Assembly: GCA_017470115.1 (NCBI GenBank)
Contig: JAFUEZ010000004.1
Span: 140,891-173,248 of the forward strand
Direction: 5' to 3'
Source: Bacilli bacterium
GTDB taxonomy: Bacteria > Bacillota_I > Bacilli_A > RFN20 > CAG-826
Length of the DNA stretch: 32,358 nt
Position numbers and translations under genes: made by a program. Positions 1 to 7,571 of this stretch are shown here, piece after piece. Under the pieces are notes generated by a model. The model made no database searches. It saw only the letters and a list, made by a program, of their open reading frames with translations, and was not told the DNA's origin. How positions within the stretch are numbered: the first letter of the stretch is position 1; each line of letters opens with the position of its first letter.

Positions 1-264
1 AATATTTTTAATAAGCTTGGAATTAATATGTCTTATGCTGTATCTTTATTTTTAAATCAAGTAATACTTAAAAATGGCTTTCCTTTTAATGTGGAATTGC
101 CAAAAGTTAATGAAACTGAATTTGAATCTTTAGCTAAAATAATTGAATCAACTGGTGGTAATGGAGTAGTAAGTGAAAAGAATCAAAAAATTATTCATTT
201 GTATGCTTTAGGCGAAATTGACTATGAGACGGCAGTATTTGCTATAAAGAGAAGTTTTATGTAA
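1..264 (+). CDS. RelB/DinJ-VbhA-like fused antitoxin (5' end outside window)
   Basis: The reading frame is open to base 1, so the gene starts before the window; the ATG at 28 is internal (INMSYAVSLFLNQV). The visible N-part (LGINMSYAVSLFLNQV, then GFPF) matches the ribbon-helix-helix RelB/DinJ antitoxin pattern, a DNA-binding and dimerising domain. The C-part (SEKNQKIIHLYALGEIDYETA) resembles the VbhA antitoxin fold that blocks Fic enzymes. A Fic gene starts 2 bases after the stop, as expected for antitoxin-first operons. It probably both represses the operon and neutralises the toxin (inference). The segment aligning with the inhibitory motif [S/T]xxxE[G/N] reads STGGNG, so the inhibitory Glu appears to be Asn. 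Confidence 0.8.
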   Translation, partial: NIFNKLGINMSYAVSLFLNQVILKNGFPFNVELPKVNETEFESLAKIIESTGGNGVVSEKNQKIIHLYALGEIDYETAVFAIKRSFM

Positions 265-266
265 TT

Positions 267-962
267 ATGAAAGATCCGTATGTATATGAAGGTACTAATG
301 TACTTATCAATTTAGCAAATATTAAGGAACAAGATAAACTTGATAATTTTGAAACGACTTTATCGCGTGTTGCAATCGTAGAATTATTGAAAAATCCTAT
401 TGATATAACTTCAACAAAAGATATATTTGAAATTCATAAAAGATTGTTTAAAGAAGTATATTCTTGGGCAGGAAAGCCTAGAACAATAAACATTTATAAA
501 ACAGAACAGGTTCTTGGAGGCTTATCTGTCAATTATTCTGACCATAATCAAATTATGAAAGATTTAAGTAAAATTCAGAATGATATTGATTCATTTGATT
601 GGGTAAATAGTAATAAAAAAGAGATAATATCAAAAATCGTTAGGGTTATATCTAATGTGTGGCAAGTACATGCTTTTAGAGAAGGTAATACAAGAACTAT
701 CTGTCTATATTTATATTTTTTTATAAAGAAATATAACTTGAAGCTTAATGTTGATTTTATTGGAGAACATTCAAAGTTTTTTAGAAACGCGCTTGTGCTT
801 GCTTCAATAGGAGAATATAGTGAATATGAACATCTAGAAATGATATTATCAGATGCTATTAGTTTAAAGAAAGTAACAAATGGTGAATCAAAATATCAAA
901 CAATAAAAGATTATAATCTAGAAAAATATGAATATAATTATCATCATTTAAAGAAAGAATAA
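267..962 (+). CDS. Fic-domain toxin (nucleotidyl/AMP transferase)
   Basis: 231 aa Fic-fold enzyme expected to transfer AMP or another nucleotide moiety onto hydroxyl side chains of target proteins. The catalytic motif is HAFREGNTRT at residues 135-144 (His135, Phe137, Glu139, Gly140, Asn141, Arg143), preceded by a target-binding flap near residues 75-92 (IYKTEQVLGG). The canonical motif is HxFx(D/E)GNGRxxR. Here the third Gly is Thr142 and the final Arg position is Cys146. It follows the antitoxin by 2 bases and is probably translationally coupled, as no good ribosome site is visible. About 40 charged, Tyr-rich residues trail the Fic domain. The family is clear; substrate and toxicity are unknown. 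Confidence 0.88.
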   Translation: MKDPYVYEGTNVLINLANIKEQDKLDNFETTLSRVAIVELLKNPIDITSTKDIFEIHKRLFKEVYSWAGKPRTINIYKTEQVLGGLSVNYSDHNQIMKDLSKIQNDIDSFDWVNSNKKEIISKIVRVISNVWQVHAFREGNTRTICLYLYFFIKKYNLKLNVDFIGEHSKFFRNALVLASIGEYSEYEHLEMILSDAISLKKVTNGESKYQTIKDYNLEKYEYNYHHLKKE

Positions 963-1095
963 TTATTATTGTGTTATAACATGAAGGGAATAAATGATAA
1001 TACATAAAAATGAATTTATGGAATGATTCGTTTAAATCAATTACAAGGCCATACAGAGCGTTTGTATTAAAATTGTAAACATTTGCCACTAATTA

Positions 1096-1123
1096 AAAAA
1101 ATAGCAACGCTTGATGCGCTGCT
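1096..1123 (-). terminator. Rho-independent terminator of the antiporter operon
   Basis: On the minus strand AGCAGCGC / GCGTTGCT form an 8-bp stem (one G-U) with loop ATCAA, followed by a run of seven T. It starts directly after the antiporter stop codon at 1125. It also separates this operon from the convergent Fic gene. Confidence 0.75.
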
Positions 1124-1124
1124 T

Positions 1125-2459
1125 TTATTTTGCCTTATCAACTTTTGGAGTTTTTTCTATTTCTCCTGCTTTCATAAGGGCAAACTTAGTAATAATAGGT
1201 CCAAAAATTTCATAAATTACTGTTGAAGATAGGATAATTGCTAAAATCATTCCTCCATAAGTCACAAGTTGAGATCCTGCTTCTGTAATATTTCCAAGCT
1301 CATCTACTAACGAATTTCCTTCTGCTATTAATGTGTGCGATGCTGTAGTAGCTAAACCAATAGCAACACCGGCTTGAGGAATTAGAGTAAATCCTAAATA
1401 TTTTTGAACTGTAGGTTCTGCACGGACCATTTTAGCTGATGTGAATGCGCCAACCCGTTTACCCATTGCTCTAAAGATAAGATAAACTGCTGAAATTGTT
1501 AAAAGAACTCCTACATTTCCTGAAACAAAAATCGTTATATCAAGCGAAGCGCCTGAAATTACGAAAAATAACATAAATATAGGCGCTGTAAAATATTCCA
1601 TTCTTTCAAAGAGCCTATCTGAATCTTTTCTCATATTAACGATTACTGCACCAATCATCATCGCACTTAATAATCCTGAGATTGAGATATCAACTCCCCA
1701 TAATGATTTGAAATCAATAATTGAAATGCCTATACAAACCAATATTCCAGCAATACTCATAATAAGTCTATTGCTTCTTGATTTAAAAAGTTTATGGCCT
1801 AAAGAAATCAAAATACCAAGAATTAAACCAATTAAGACGCTTCCTACAATCGAAACAAGAGGCCAAACAACAAGGTCCATAACATTAGGGTTACTTCCTT
1901 TTGCCATAGCTTTTGCTGTTGAAAATAAAATTGAAAAAGCAATTAAAGCAACCGCATCATCAAAAGCAACGACAGGAAGTAAAGTATTAACTAAAGGTCC
2001 TTTTGCATTATATTGTTTGATGACCATTAATGTGGCTGCTGGAGCTGTTGCACAAGCGATTGCGCCAACTGTTAAAATGATTTCAATAGGAATATCATTA
2101 ATAAAGATTTTAGTTAATAATAGTCCTGCTATAACAAAAACTGCCGCCATTAAAGCCTCAAAAATCGTGATAACTACGATGCTTTTCCCTACTGATTTAA
2201 TAGCAGATAATTTAAATGATGAGCCAATTGAAAACGCAATAAAACCTAAAGCTACATTGCTTATCAAATTCATTACTTGTAAGTTAAGAGAATTTGCACC
2301 ATCAAGAGACCAACCAAAAAATCTACCTAAGACATATGGACCAAAAATAATACCAGCAATTAAATATCCAGTGACATTAGGAAGATTGATTAACTTCATC
2401 AATCTAGAAGATAAAAGACCGACAATAAATGCTATTGCTATGCAAAGTAAAACGTTCAT
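1125..2459 (-). CDS. CPA2-family cation/proton antiporter
   Basis: 444 aa integral membrane protein with about 12-13 hydrophobic segments and the Na+/H+ exchanger fold of the Kef/NapA (CPA2) superfamily. The pore motif is FDDAVALIAF, with Asp167-Asp168. A DD pair is typical of electrogenic NapA-type exchangers, in contrast to ND/QD in electroneutral or K+-efflux types. There is no C-terminal RCK/TrkA domain; the chain ends shortly after the last helix. It would exchange Na+ or K+ for protons across the membrane. The gene starts 8 bases after the PII-like gene and lacks a strong ribosome site, so it is probably translationally coupled. The regulatory role usually given to RCK domains may be taken by the PII-like partner (inference). 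Ion specificity cannot be read from the sequence. Confidence 0.85.
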   Translation of the reverse strand: MNVLLCIAIAFIVGLLSSRLMKLINLPNVTGYLIAGIIFGPYVLGRFFGWSLDGANSLNLQVMNLISNVALGFIAFSIGSSFKLSAIKSVGKSIVVITIFEALMAAVFVIAGLLLTKIFINDIPIEIILTVGAIACATAPAATLMVIKQYNAKGPLVNTLLPVVAFDDAVALIAFSILFSTAKAMAKGSNPNVMDLVVWPLVSIVGSVLIGLILGILISLGHKLFKSRSNRLIMSIAGILVCIGISIIDFKSLWGVDISISGLLSAMMIGAVIVNMRKDSDRLFERMEYFTAPIFMLFFVISGASLDITIFVSGNVGVLLTISAVYLIFRAMGKRVGAFTSAKMVRAEPTVQKYLGFTLIPQAGVAIGLATTASHTLIAEGNSLVDELGNITEAGSQLVTYGGMILAIILSSTVIYEIFGPIITKFALMKAGEIEKTPKVDKAK

Positions 2460-2467
2460 AATCAGTT

Positions 2468-2797
2468 TTAGAATGAACCTTCGTATCTTTCTACTGGTAA
2501 AACAAACATTCCACCTTTAATATCTTTAAAATTATTAGTTCCTTTTCTGATGATATTTAAAACATTATCTAGGTTTTCTTCTTCAATTAAAGTATAAAAA
2601 GTTGTGTTGTCTTCAAATTGTTGTCTTTCTAATTGTCTTAATGTAATAAAAGTTCTTTCTTCTTCAATAGAGTGGAGAATGTGTCTTAAACTAGTTGATG
2701 CAAGTACTGTACCATTAATTCCTTTTTCAGCTAATTCGTGGATTAATTCATGTGTTCCATCGGTATTTTCAAATACTGCAAATAATAAATGCTTCAT
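2468..2797 (-). CDS. PII-like small regulatory protein
   Basis: 109 aa. The pattern of strand (KHLLFAVF), helix (HELIHELAEKGING), strand (TVLAST), a long loop around residues 42-65, strand (NTTFYTLIEEE), helix (NLDNVLNIIRKG) and a final strand suits the ferredoxin-like fold of PII/DarA/CutA-type trimeric regulators. Those proteins bind nucleotides such as ATP or c-di-AMP, or metals, and control transporters. The classical PII uridylylation Tyr loop and PII signatures are not recognisable, so this is a divergent PII-like protein and the ligand is unknown. A good ribosome site (AGGAGATAACT) precedes the ATG. It is the first gene of the operon with the antiporter, which suggests it senses a ligand and gates that transporter. 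Confidence 0.6.
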   Translation of the reverse strand: MKHLLFAVFENTDGTHELIHELAEKGINGTVLASTSLRHILHSIEEERTFITLRQLERQQFEDNTTFYTLIEEENLDNVLNIIRKGTNNFKDIKGGMFVLPVERYEGSF

Positions 2798-2819
2798 AGT
2801 TATCTCCTAACGACCTCTA

Positions 2820-2847
2820 ATTTTAGTCTTATTTTTTTAACATGCAA
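2820..2847 (-). promoter_or_regulatory. Promoter of the PII-like/antiporter operon
   Basis: Minus-strand TTGCAT (plus 2842-2847) and TAAAAT (plus 2820-2825) are separated by 16 bases. They would start an mRNA with a leader of about 15 bases carrying the AGGAGAT ribosome site. Confidence 0.5.
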
Positions 2848-2851
2848 TATT

Positions 2852-2878
2852 AAAAAGAAGAATATAATTCTTTTTTTA
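2852..2878. terminator. Weak hairpin with T-run after the GH31 gene
   Basis: AAGAAT-ATA-ATTCTT flanked by an A-run and a T-run can act on either strand. It lies 20 bases beyond the GH31 stop codon on the minus strand. The stem is AT-only, so strength is uncertain. Confidence 0.4.
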
Positions 2879-2897
2879 ATAAACTATTTTTGTCTAT

Positions 2898-5120
2898 TTA
2901 ATTTTTGATAACAAAATCTCTGTTTTTATAATCAACCAATTTGATTTTGATCTTTGATTTTGATGAATATTCGACTTTAATTTGCTTCTCGTTGCATTCA
3001 ACTTTAAACTTAATAATTTCGTGATAATTATCGTCTAAATTTGATTTTCCATCATCAAGAAAATATTCACATTCAAAGATGCCATTATCTAAAGGATAGA
3101 TTACAAATTCATCATTTCTTAAAATAATCGAACCACCCTTTACAAAATATATAGGTTCATCATGAATTGTACACTTTGCTTTGATATGACCCTTAACATT
3201 TTCATTTTTTAAATACCAATTTCCGTTCGTTGAAGGCAAATCTATTTCAACTTCATCTTTACCTTCATCAAAAACTGGTAATGAAATTATCGAATTTCCA
3301 AAATAGAAAGCGTCAGATTCAACATCATATCCATCATGTTTTAAAAATAATGGATAGATTATTGGATTATTATCTTGGGTAGATCTATAAACCTCATTAT
3401 ATAAATAAGGAATAAGTTCTTCTCTTAAATTAAATAATTTTTGAACTGTTTCTTTTTCTTCAGGATAAAGCCGAGGCATTGTAGATGAGCCATCATTATT
3501 CCAAGAATGCAATACAAATCTTGGAGTGAAAACTCCGTATTGAATCCATCTTAAAAAGAGCTCTTTATTAGGTCTTTCTCCAGAAAAACCCCCTAAATCT
3601 TGACCAAAATTATAAATTCCAGATAAAGACATAGTCATTGCCATTTTATGATTATATCTAAAATCTTCAAAACTTGTTCGGTTATCACCAGTCCAAGTTG
3701 AAGCAATTCTACCTGTTCCAACAATGCCAGATCTAGAAACAGCAACTTTTCTTACATCATTTTTTTGAGCTTCTAAAGATGCCCTTGTCATTAAATATGA
3801 AAATAAAGGACGAATAAGTTTTGCTTTAATTTTATGTCCAAAACCATCTGCAAAAACATCCTCGTCTTGTATATCATATTCATTATTGTCATTCCGAGTA
3901 TTTAAGTATCCTCTATCAACAAGTTCTCTTTTAACGCATTCTGTCCAAAAGTGAGCAGCTTCAACGTTTGTAAAATCTAAATAACTACCGTTACCAGACC
4001 AGAAAGGAAAAATTGCGGGTTCACCATTACTATATTTTAAAAACCATCCTCTTTTTGCTATCTCATCATACATTGGATGATCGGTTAAAAAACATGGTTT
4101 TACATTTGGTAAAAATTCGATTTTCTTACTTGCAAAAAACTTTGCTAACTTTTCTGGAGACTTAATTTTATCTTTGTTCCAATGGAAAACATAACGCTTT
4201 TCACCTATTTGCGTATAACCGCTCGAAAGATAAAAGCCGCCGCATTTTATATGATAATCATCGCATTTTTTAACAAATTCATTTAATAATTCTTCGCTGT
4301 TAGGAGCATCTGTAAAGCTCATTGTTGACCCACAATATGAAAGTGTCCGTTTTTGTGGAAAGAAATCGTGTCCCCTAATAGAAGCAAACTTATTTAAGAT
4401 TTCGGCGACACTTCCAAAAAAAACATAATAAACCAAAGCTTCTTCATCGCAACGGAAATATTTAAATGGATTGTAATAGTTATTTATTTCTCTTCCAAAA
4501 TTGAATTCTCCTTGACTATAGGTGTCATAATAAATTCCATAACTACCTACTTTGTTTCTACAAATAAAGAAAGGGATATGTTTATAAAGCGGGTCACTAC
4601 TTCTTGCATCAAACCCCATTGAATCGCTTGTTGATAATTTAAAACTTTGTTTATTCTTATTAACATTTCCTGTTTTATCGCCTAAACCAAATATTTCTTC
4701 ATCTTCTTCTCTTGTTAAATAATGGATTGAACCGTTTCGAAACTCGCCATCAAAGTTATAAGCCAAAACTTCTCTATCTTTAAAAAGCAAAACATCGTTT
4801 TCGAAATACGAGATTTCAAAATTTAACTTTTTAATAATTATTCTTTTATTATCAAATTCAAAAATGAATTCACTTTTATTCTCTATAAATTCAGGATTTA
4901 CACAGAAAAACCCTGCAGAACTCAACTTATTTCTACCATTTAATGGCATCTTGTCATCAGGACACACACTAAATGTAGGGAATAAATCTTCACCTTTTTT
5001 ATAAATAGCAACTCTAAAAGTTGTACTAAAAAAATCTAATCTAACTAAGTTATCATTAGATTCAAAAACGAAATTTGATCCGTTATTTTCTTTTAAAATA
5101 AATTCGTGATGAAACTTCAT
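2898..5120 (-). CDS. Glycoside hydrolase family 31 (alpha-glycosidase)
   Basis: 740 aa retaining alpha-glycosidase: an N-terminal beta-sandwich (about 1-240), a catalytic (beta/alpha)8 barrel (about 255-590) and C-terminal beta domains. The nucleophile is probably Asp411 in NDNNEYD and the acid/base Asp479 in STWTGDN. Further GH31 landmarks are QDLGGFSG and FVLHSW. The usual WxDMNE nucleophile motif is replaced by RNDNNEY, so the subfamily and substrate (alpha-glucoside, xyloside or another sugar) are uncertain. No signal peptide is seen, so it is probably cytoplasmic and acts on imported oligosaccharides. The ATG is 1 base after the esterase stop codon and uses GGAG inside the esterase end, so the two are coupled. 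Residues 66-72 (LSSAGFF) are encoded by a copy of the dispersed 18-base motif. Confidence 0.9.
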   Translation of the reverse strand: MKFHHEFILKENNGSNFVFESNDNLVRLDFFSTTFRVAIYKKGEDLFPTFSVCPDDKMPLNGRNKLSSAGFFCVNPEFIENKSEFIFEFDNKRIIIKKLNFEISYFENDVLLFKDREVLAYNFDGEFRNGSIHYLTREEDEEIFGLGDKTGNVNKNKQSFKLSTSDSMGFDARSSDPLYKHIPFFICRNKVGSYGIYYDTYSQGEFNFGREINNYYNPFKYFRCDEEALVYYVFFGSVAEILNKFASIRGHDFFPQKRTLSYCGSTMSFTDAPNSEELLNEFVKKCDDYHIKCGGFYLSSGYTQIGEKRYVFHWNKDKIKSPEKLAKFFASKKIEFLPNVKPCFLTDHPMYDEIAKRGWFLKYSNGEPAIFPFWSGNGSYLDFTNVEAAHFWTECVKRELVDRGYLNTRNDNNEYDIQDEDVFADGFGHKIKAKLIRPLFSYLMTRASLEAQKNDVRKVAVSRSGIVGTGRIASTWTGDNRTSFEDFRYNHKMAMTMSLSGIYNFGQDLGGFSGERPNKELFLRWIQYGVFTPRFVLHSWNNDGSSTMPRLYPEEKETVQKLFNLREELIPYLYNEVYRSTQDNNPIIYPLFLKHDGYDVESDAFYFGNSIISLPVFDEGKDEVEIDLPSTNGNWYLKNENVKGHIKAKCTIHDEPIYFVKGGSIILRNDEFVIYPLDNGIFECEYFLDDGKSNLDDNYHEIIKFKVECNEKQIKVEYSSKSKIKIKLVDYKNRDFVIKN
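4906..4923 (-). repeat. Dispersed 18-base motif, copy in GH31 gene
   Basis: Minus strand reads GAGTTCTGCAGGGTTTTT, one change from GAGTTTTGCAGGGTTTTT. It lies inside the GH31 coding sequence with the G-rich strand as the coding strand. Confidence 0.75.
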
Positions 5121-5121
5121 A

Positions 5122-6444
5122 TTATTTCGGATCTCCTTTAAGAGTGTTCTTTAATAATTTTAATTTTGGAGGTTTTCGCATGCCGATTCTTTGTTTTGAT
5201 ATTGCTAAAGCAACTTTTCTTCTTTCCCAATGTGGTAAATTTTCAGCATTAGGATCACCGGTTTTAATAAAGTTAGCAAAATAATCCATCATGATTTCTG
5301 AAATCTTTTTATCTTCTTCATCATATGGTCTCCAGCTTTTATCAAGTGTTCCAAAAACATATCTTAAATCGCTCGAATGGAAAGCTTGATTGTCGTCACC
5401 TGGTGCATCAACATCAAAATAATATAGATAACCATTATTACTCTTTATATATTTATTTGCCATGTTTGCAACAACAATTGTAAACATGTCATTATTTGTA
5501 TATCCACATAAATAGTCGAGTTTTGCAGGGTTTTTGATTAATTTATCGACATGATCCTCTAACAAATAGCCGTCTACAACAGGCATAGTATTTGTTTGAT
5601 TATCTTTTCTTTGTGCTTTAATAACTTCTACTGCGGAAAGAACTTCTTTCACACTTAAATTCTTAAATTCTTCAAATGTTTCTTTGCCACTTGCTTTAAT
5701 TACCTCATTCCAATAATCGTGCGTTAGATTTGACTCTTTAGGTAAAGCAAATTTAGGAAACGCACCAGCACCTGACATCATTATTACTCTATTAAAAAGT
5801 CCCTCACTCTTTTTTGTGAGACAAAGATATTGGATATTTATTGCTCCGGCACTTTGACCCATAACAGTTATGTTGTTTGGATCACCACCAAAATCAGCAA
5901 TATGGTGTTTAACCCATTTAAACGATACTAAAATATCATCAAGTCCAAAATTTCCATCTCTTCCGAATTCATTTTTAATTGCTTCATTAGTTAAATAGCC
6001 AAAAACACCAACTCGATAATTTATAACAACTAAAATAATTCCTCTTTTTGTGTAGCCTTCTCCTGCTAAATAAGATTCTGAATTGCACATTGAGTTAAAC
6101 CCGCCGCCATGTACAAATACTAAAACAGGGTAATTCCCTTTTTCTAAAGGTGTGTAAATATTCAAATTAAGACATTTGTCTTCATCGTATTCAAATTCAA
6201 GTCCTTCTCTAAATTCTCGATAATAGAATTTTCTTTCTGGAACATCTAAATGAGGAAAAAATTGTCTATATTGAGGACAAGCTGGTCCAAATTTCGTAGC
6301 ATCAACTTCTTTTTCATATTTTTCAATCTCTTTAGAATATGAAAATCTTTTAGAAGTTGCATAAGGAATGCCTAAAAATTCTAAATGGCTATCCTTTTTA
6401 ATGCCTTTAAATTCACCAAATGATGTTTCTAACTTATATTCCAT
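5122..6444 (-). CDS. Type-B carboxylesterase
   Basis: 440 aa alpha/beta-hydrolase of the carboxylesterase B family, likely to remove acyl groups from esters or decorated sugars. The oxyanion motif HGGG is at 112-115, the nucleophile Ser198 is in GQSAG, the likely acid is Asp319 (GYTNND), and His356 is in AFHSSD. The family hallmark DKCLNLNIYTP is present. It is shorter than most relatives (about 500 aa). I choose the ATG at 6444 over an upstream TTG at 6462: GAAAGGA sits just before this ATG, and the protein then opens like the family (KLETSFGEFKG). No signal peptide is visible. It is first in an operon with GH31, suggesting joint processing of an acylated oligosaccharide (inference). Residues 303-309 (IKNPAKL) overlap an exact copy of the 18-base motif. 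Confidence 0.88.
   Translation of the reverse strand: MEYKLETSFGEFKGIKKDSHLEFLGIPYATSKRFSYSKEIEKYEKEVDATKFGPACPQYRQFFPHLDVPERKFYYREFREGLEFEYDEDKCLNLNIYTPLEKGNYPVLVFVHGGGFNSMCNSESYLAGEGYTKRGIILVVINYRVGVFGYLTNEAIKNEFGRDGNFGLDDILVSFKWVKHHIADFGGDPNNITVMGQSAGAINIQYLCLTKKSEGLFNRVIMMSGAGAFPKFALPKESNLTHDYWNEVIKASGKETFEEFKNLSVKEVLSAVEVIKAQRKDNQTNTMPVVDGYLLEDHVDKLIKNPAKLDYLCGYTNNDMFTIVVANMANKYIKSNNGYLYYFDVDAPGDDNQAFHSSDLRYVFGTLDKSWRPYDEEDKKISEIMMDYFANFIKTGDPNAENLPHWERRKVALAISKQRIGMRKPPKLKLLKNTLKGDPK
5518..5535 (+). repeat. Dispersed 18-base motif, exact copy in esterase gene
   Basis: Plus strand reads exactly GAGTTTTGCAGGGTTTTT. It lies inside the carboxylesterase coding sequence, on the template strand. 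Confidence 0.85.
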
Positions 6445-6516
6445 AAATTTCCTTTCTATCAAGGCTTGTATGTATTTATCTTTATAATATTATAATTTTA
6501 TAAACTATAAGTTAAT

Positions 6517-6556
6517 AAAAAAGAACCAATGCATGCATCGGTCCATTATTTCGAGA
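6517..6556 (-). repeat. Direct repeat 1: orphan copy of the tRNA-His terminator region
   Basis: Minus strand holds a hairpin around GATGCATGC with GCATTGGTTC, followed by TTTTTT. The same hairpin and about 12 further bases recur at 12878-12918, directly after tRNA-His. Here no tRNA or gene precedes it on the minus strand, so it looks like a duplicated tRNA 3' flank. The rest of 6445-6516 holds only the AT-rich promoter region of the esterase operon, with several overlapping TATAAT-like boxes. Confidence 0.65.
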
Positions 6557-6615
6557 ATGAACTCAATGTGCGCCTAAAATGCGTATTTTTTTATATTTAG
6601 AACGCCTTAAATACC

Positions 6616-6755
6616 TTGACAAAAAATATTTTTTTGTGATTTTAAAAACATTTTTGTAGATTGATATAGAGATTAACTCCTAGCACCATCTCTGTTTTTA
6701 AAATACAAGGATAAGCACCAGTGGATATGATTAGTTTAGGAACTGGTAGCTTGTA
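6616..6755 (+). promoter_or_regulatory. Structured leader upstream of two tiny ORFs
   Basis: A consensus -35 TTGACA is at 6616-6621, but no convincing -10 follows at standard spacing. Then comes an AGAGAT/ATCTCT hairpin (6668-6693) followed by GTTTTT, which is attenuator-like. A second two-part hairpin pairs TACAAG (6704-6709) with CTTGTA (6750-6755) and ACCAGT (6717-6722) with ACTGGT (6742-6747). Together they suggest a regulated or structured 5' RNA; it matches no riboswitch class I can name. Confidence 0.35.
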
Positions 6756-6766
6756 TCATAAACAAT

Positions 6767-6958
6767 GTGTCTAAGGATTTGGAAGAAATCAATTCCTATA
6801 GACAAAATCTCGGACTAAAAGAATTCCGTAGCGTGTTAGAGTTAAAACATTATTATAGTCATGCCGAACTACCAGATTATTTCCATCCAGAAGTAGTCAA
6901 ACAGCCACTTGAGAAAAAAACATGGCCGACAACAACAAGAAAAGCCAAAAGAGCTTAA
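6767..6958 (+). CDS. Small protein of unknown function (63 aa)
   Basis: The frame is open from 6740; GTG at 6767 is the first usual start codon, and no strong ribosome site is visible, so the start is uncertain. The product is charged, with an N-terminal helix-like part (KDLEEINSYRQNLGL), a His/Tyr-rich middle (ELKHYYSHAELPDYFHPE) and a basic tail (TTRKAKRA). I recognise no family. The following small ORF overlaps its end by 37 bases in another frame, and both lie between a structured leader and a clear terminator. That supports a real transcript, but coding is not proven. Confidence 0.4.
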   Translation: MSKDLEEINSYRQNLGLKEFRSVLELKHYYSHAELPDYFHPEVVKQPLEKKTWPTTTRKAKRA

Positions 6959-7095
6959 AGAAGACAACGGTTGAGTTCCGCAGAGAAGTAATCGGTGATA
7001 AATGTCCAAAATCAATGTACAAAGCTATAATATCGTTCTTTTTAGAGGCAATAGCGGAAATGTATGAAGAAGACAAAAAGAAGTATGACAAATAA
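6922..7095 (+). CDS. Small basic protein of unknown function (57 aa)
   Basis: ATG at 6922, stop at 7093-7095. The product has a Lys/Asn-rich start (MADNNKKSQKSLKKTT), then VEFRREVIGDKCPKSMYKA and an amphipathic helix (FFLEAIAEMYEEDKKKYDK). It overlaps the preceding 63-aa ORF by 37 bases, and a good rho-independent terminator starts 9 bases after its stop. A weak GAG lies 8-10 bases upstream of the start. I recognise no family; the composition suggests a small nucleic-acid- or protein-binding factor, but that is a guess. Confidence 0.45.
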   Translation: MADNNKKSQKSLKKTTVEFRREVIGDKCPKSMYKAIISFFLEAIAEMYEEDKKKYDK

Positions 7096-7103
7096 TTACA
7101 ATC

Positions 7104-7130
7104 AGGGTCACATTGATTGTGGCTCTTTTT
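7104..7130 (+). terminator. Rho-independent terminator of the small-ORF transcript
   Basis: AGGGTCACA and TGTGGCTCT pair over 9 bp with two G-U pairs, loop TTGAT, then a T-run. It ends the plus-strand transcript carrying the 63- and 57-aa ORFs. Confidence 0.75.
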
Positions 7131-7166
7131 GTATCGAATTTTAAAAAAGCATAAAGGGTATTGACT

Positions 7167-7463
7167 TTAAAGTCCTTTTAAAAAGGTATTAATTATCTCC
7201 TTTACTCGAGAGACCTGTTTGTTGTACGAGTGATCGTTAAACTCACATTTTTCCAAAGGTTCATAATATTGCACAGAACCATTAGGATTATAAAGGCAAT
7301 AGAATTTCCCTTCTACATAATCAAAGCCAACGCTGAGACTCTCTTCTTCTTTTCTATAAAAAATCCCTGGAGCGATATTCGATTTAAGTTGATAGGCATA
7401 ATGAAAACCATAATTTTCTATAAATTCAAAATCTTTTTTCAATCTTTTATAGATGAATAACAT
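7167..7463 (-). CDS. Hypothetical protein (98 aa)
   Basis: 98 aa, Tyr/Phe-rich, with alternating hydrophobic strands (YGFHYAYQLKSN, SVGFDYVEGKFYCLY, SVQYYEPLEKCEF) and a C-terminal helix (VSRVKEIINTFLKGL). This gives the look of a small beta-sheet domain. The start ATG is preceded by GGAGG at good spacing, which strongly supports translation. There is no signal peptide and no recognised family. It stands alone on the minus strand after the convergent small-ORF terminator. The upstream DNA at 7464-7571 contains two AACGATA repeats (near 7502 and 7524) that could be a regulatory site. Confidence 0.6.
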   Translation of the reverse strand: MLFIYKRLKKDFEFIENYGFHYAYQLKSNIAPGIFYRKEEESLSVGFDYVEGKFYCLYNPNGSVQYYEPLEKCEFNDHSYNKQVSRVKEIINTFLKGL

Positions 7464-7571
7464 AACATAACCTCCATTAAAGAATGATACTAAGCAGAAA
7501 AAAACGATACGCTATACTTAAAGAACGATAAAAAGTACCAATGTTTTTTGGTTTGATATTTCTGTTTTTGC

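Noticed and set aside
1010-1078. A 22-codon plus-strand ORF (starts MNLWNDSFK) between Fic and the antiporter terminator
   Set aside because: No ribosome site, very short, and no recognised homology; could be a gene remnant but nothing supports it.
1708-2520. 270-codon plus-strand frame opposite the antiporter
   Set aside because: Antisense shadow of a clear transporter gene.
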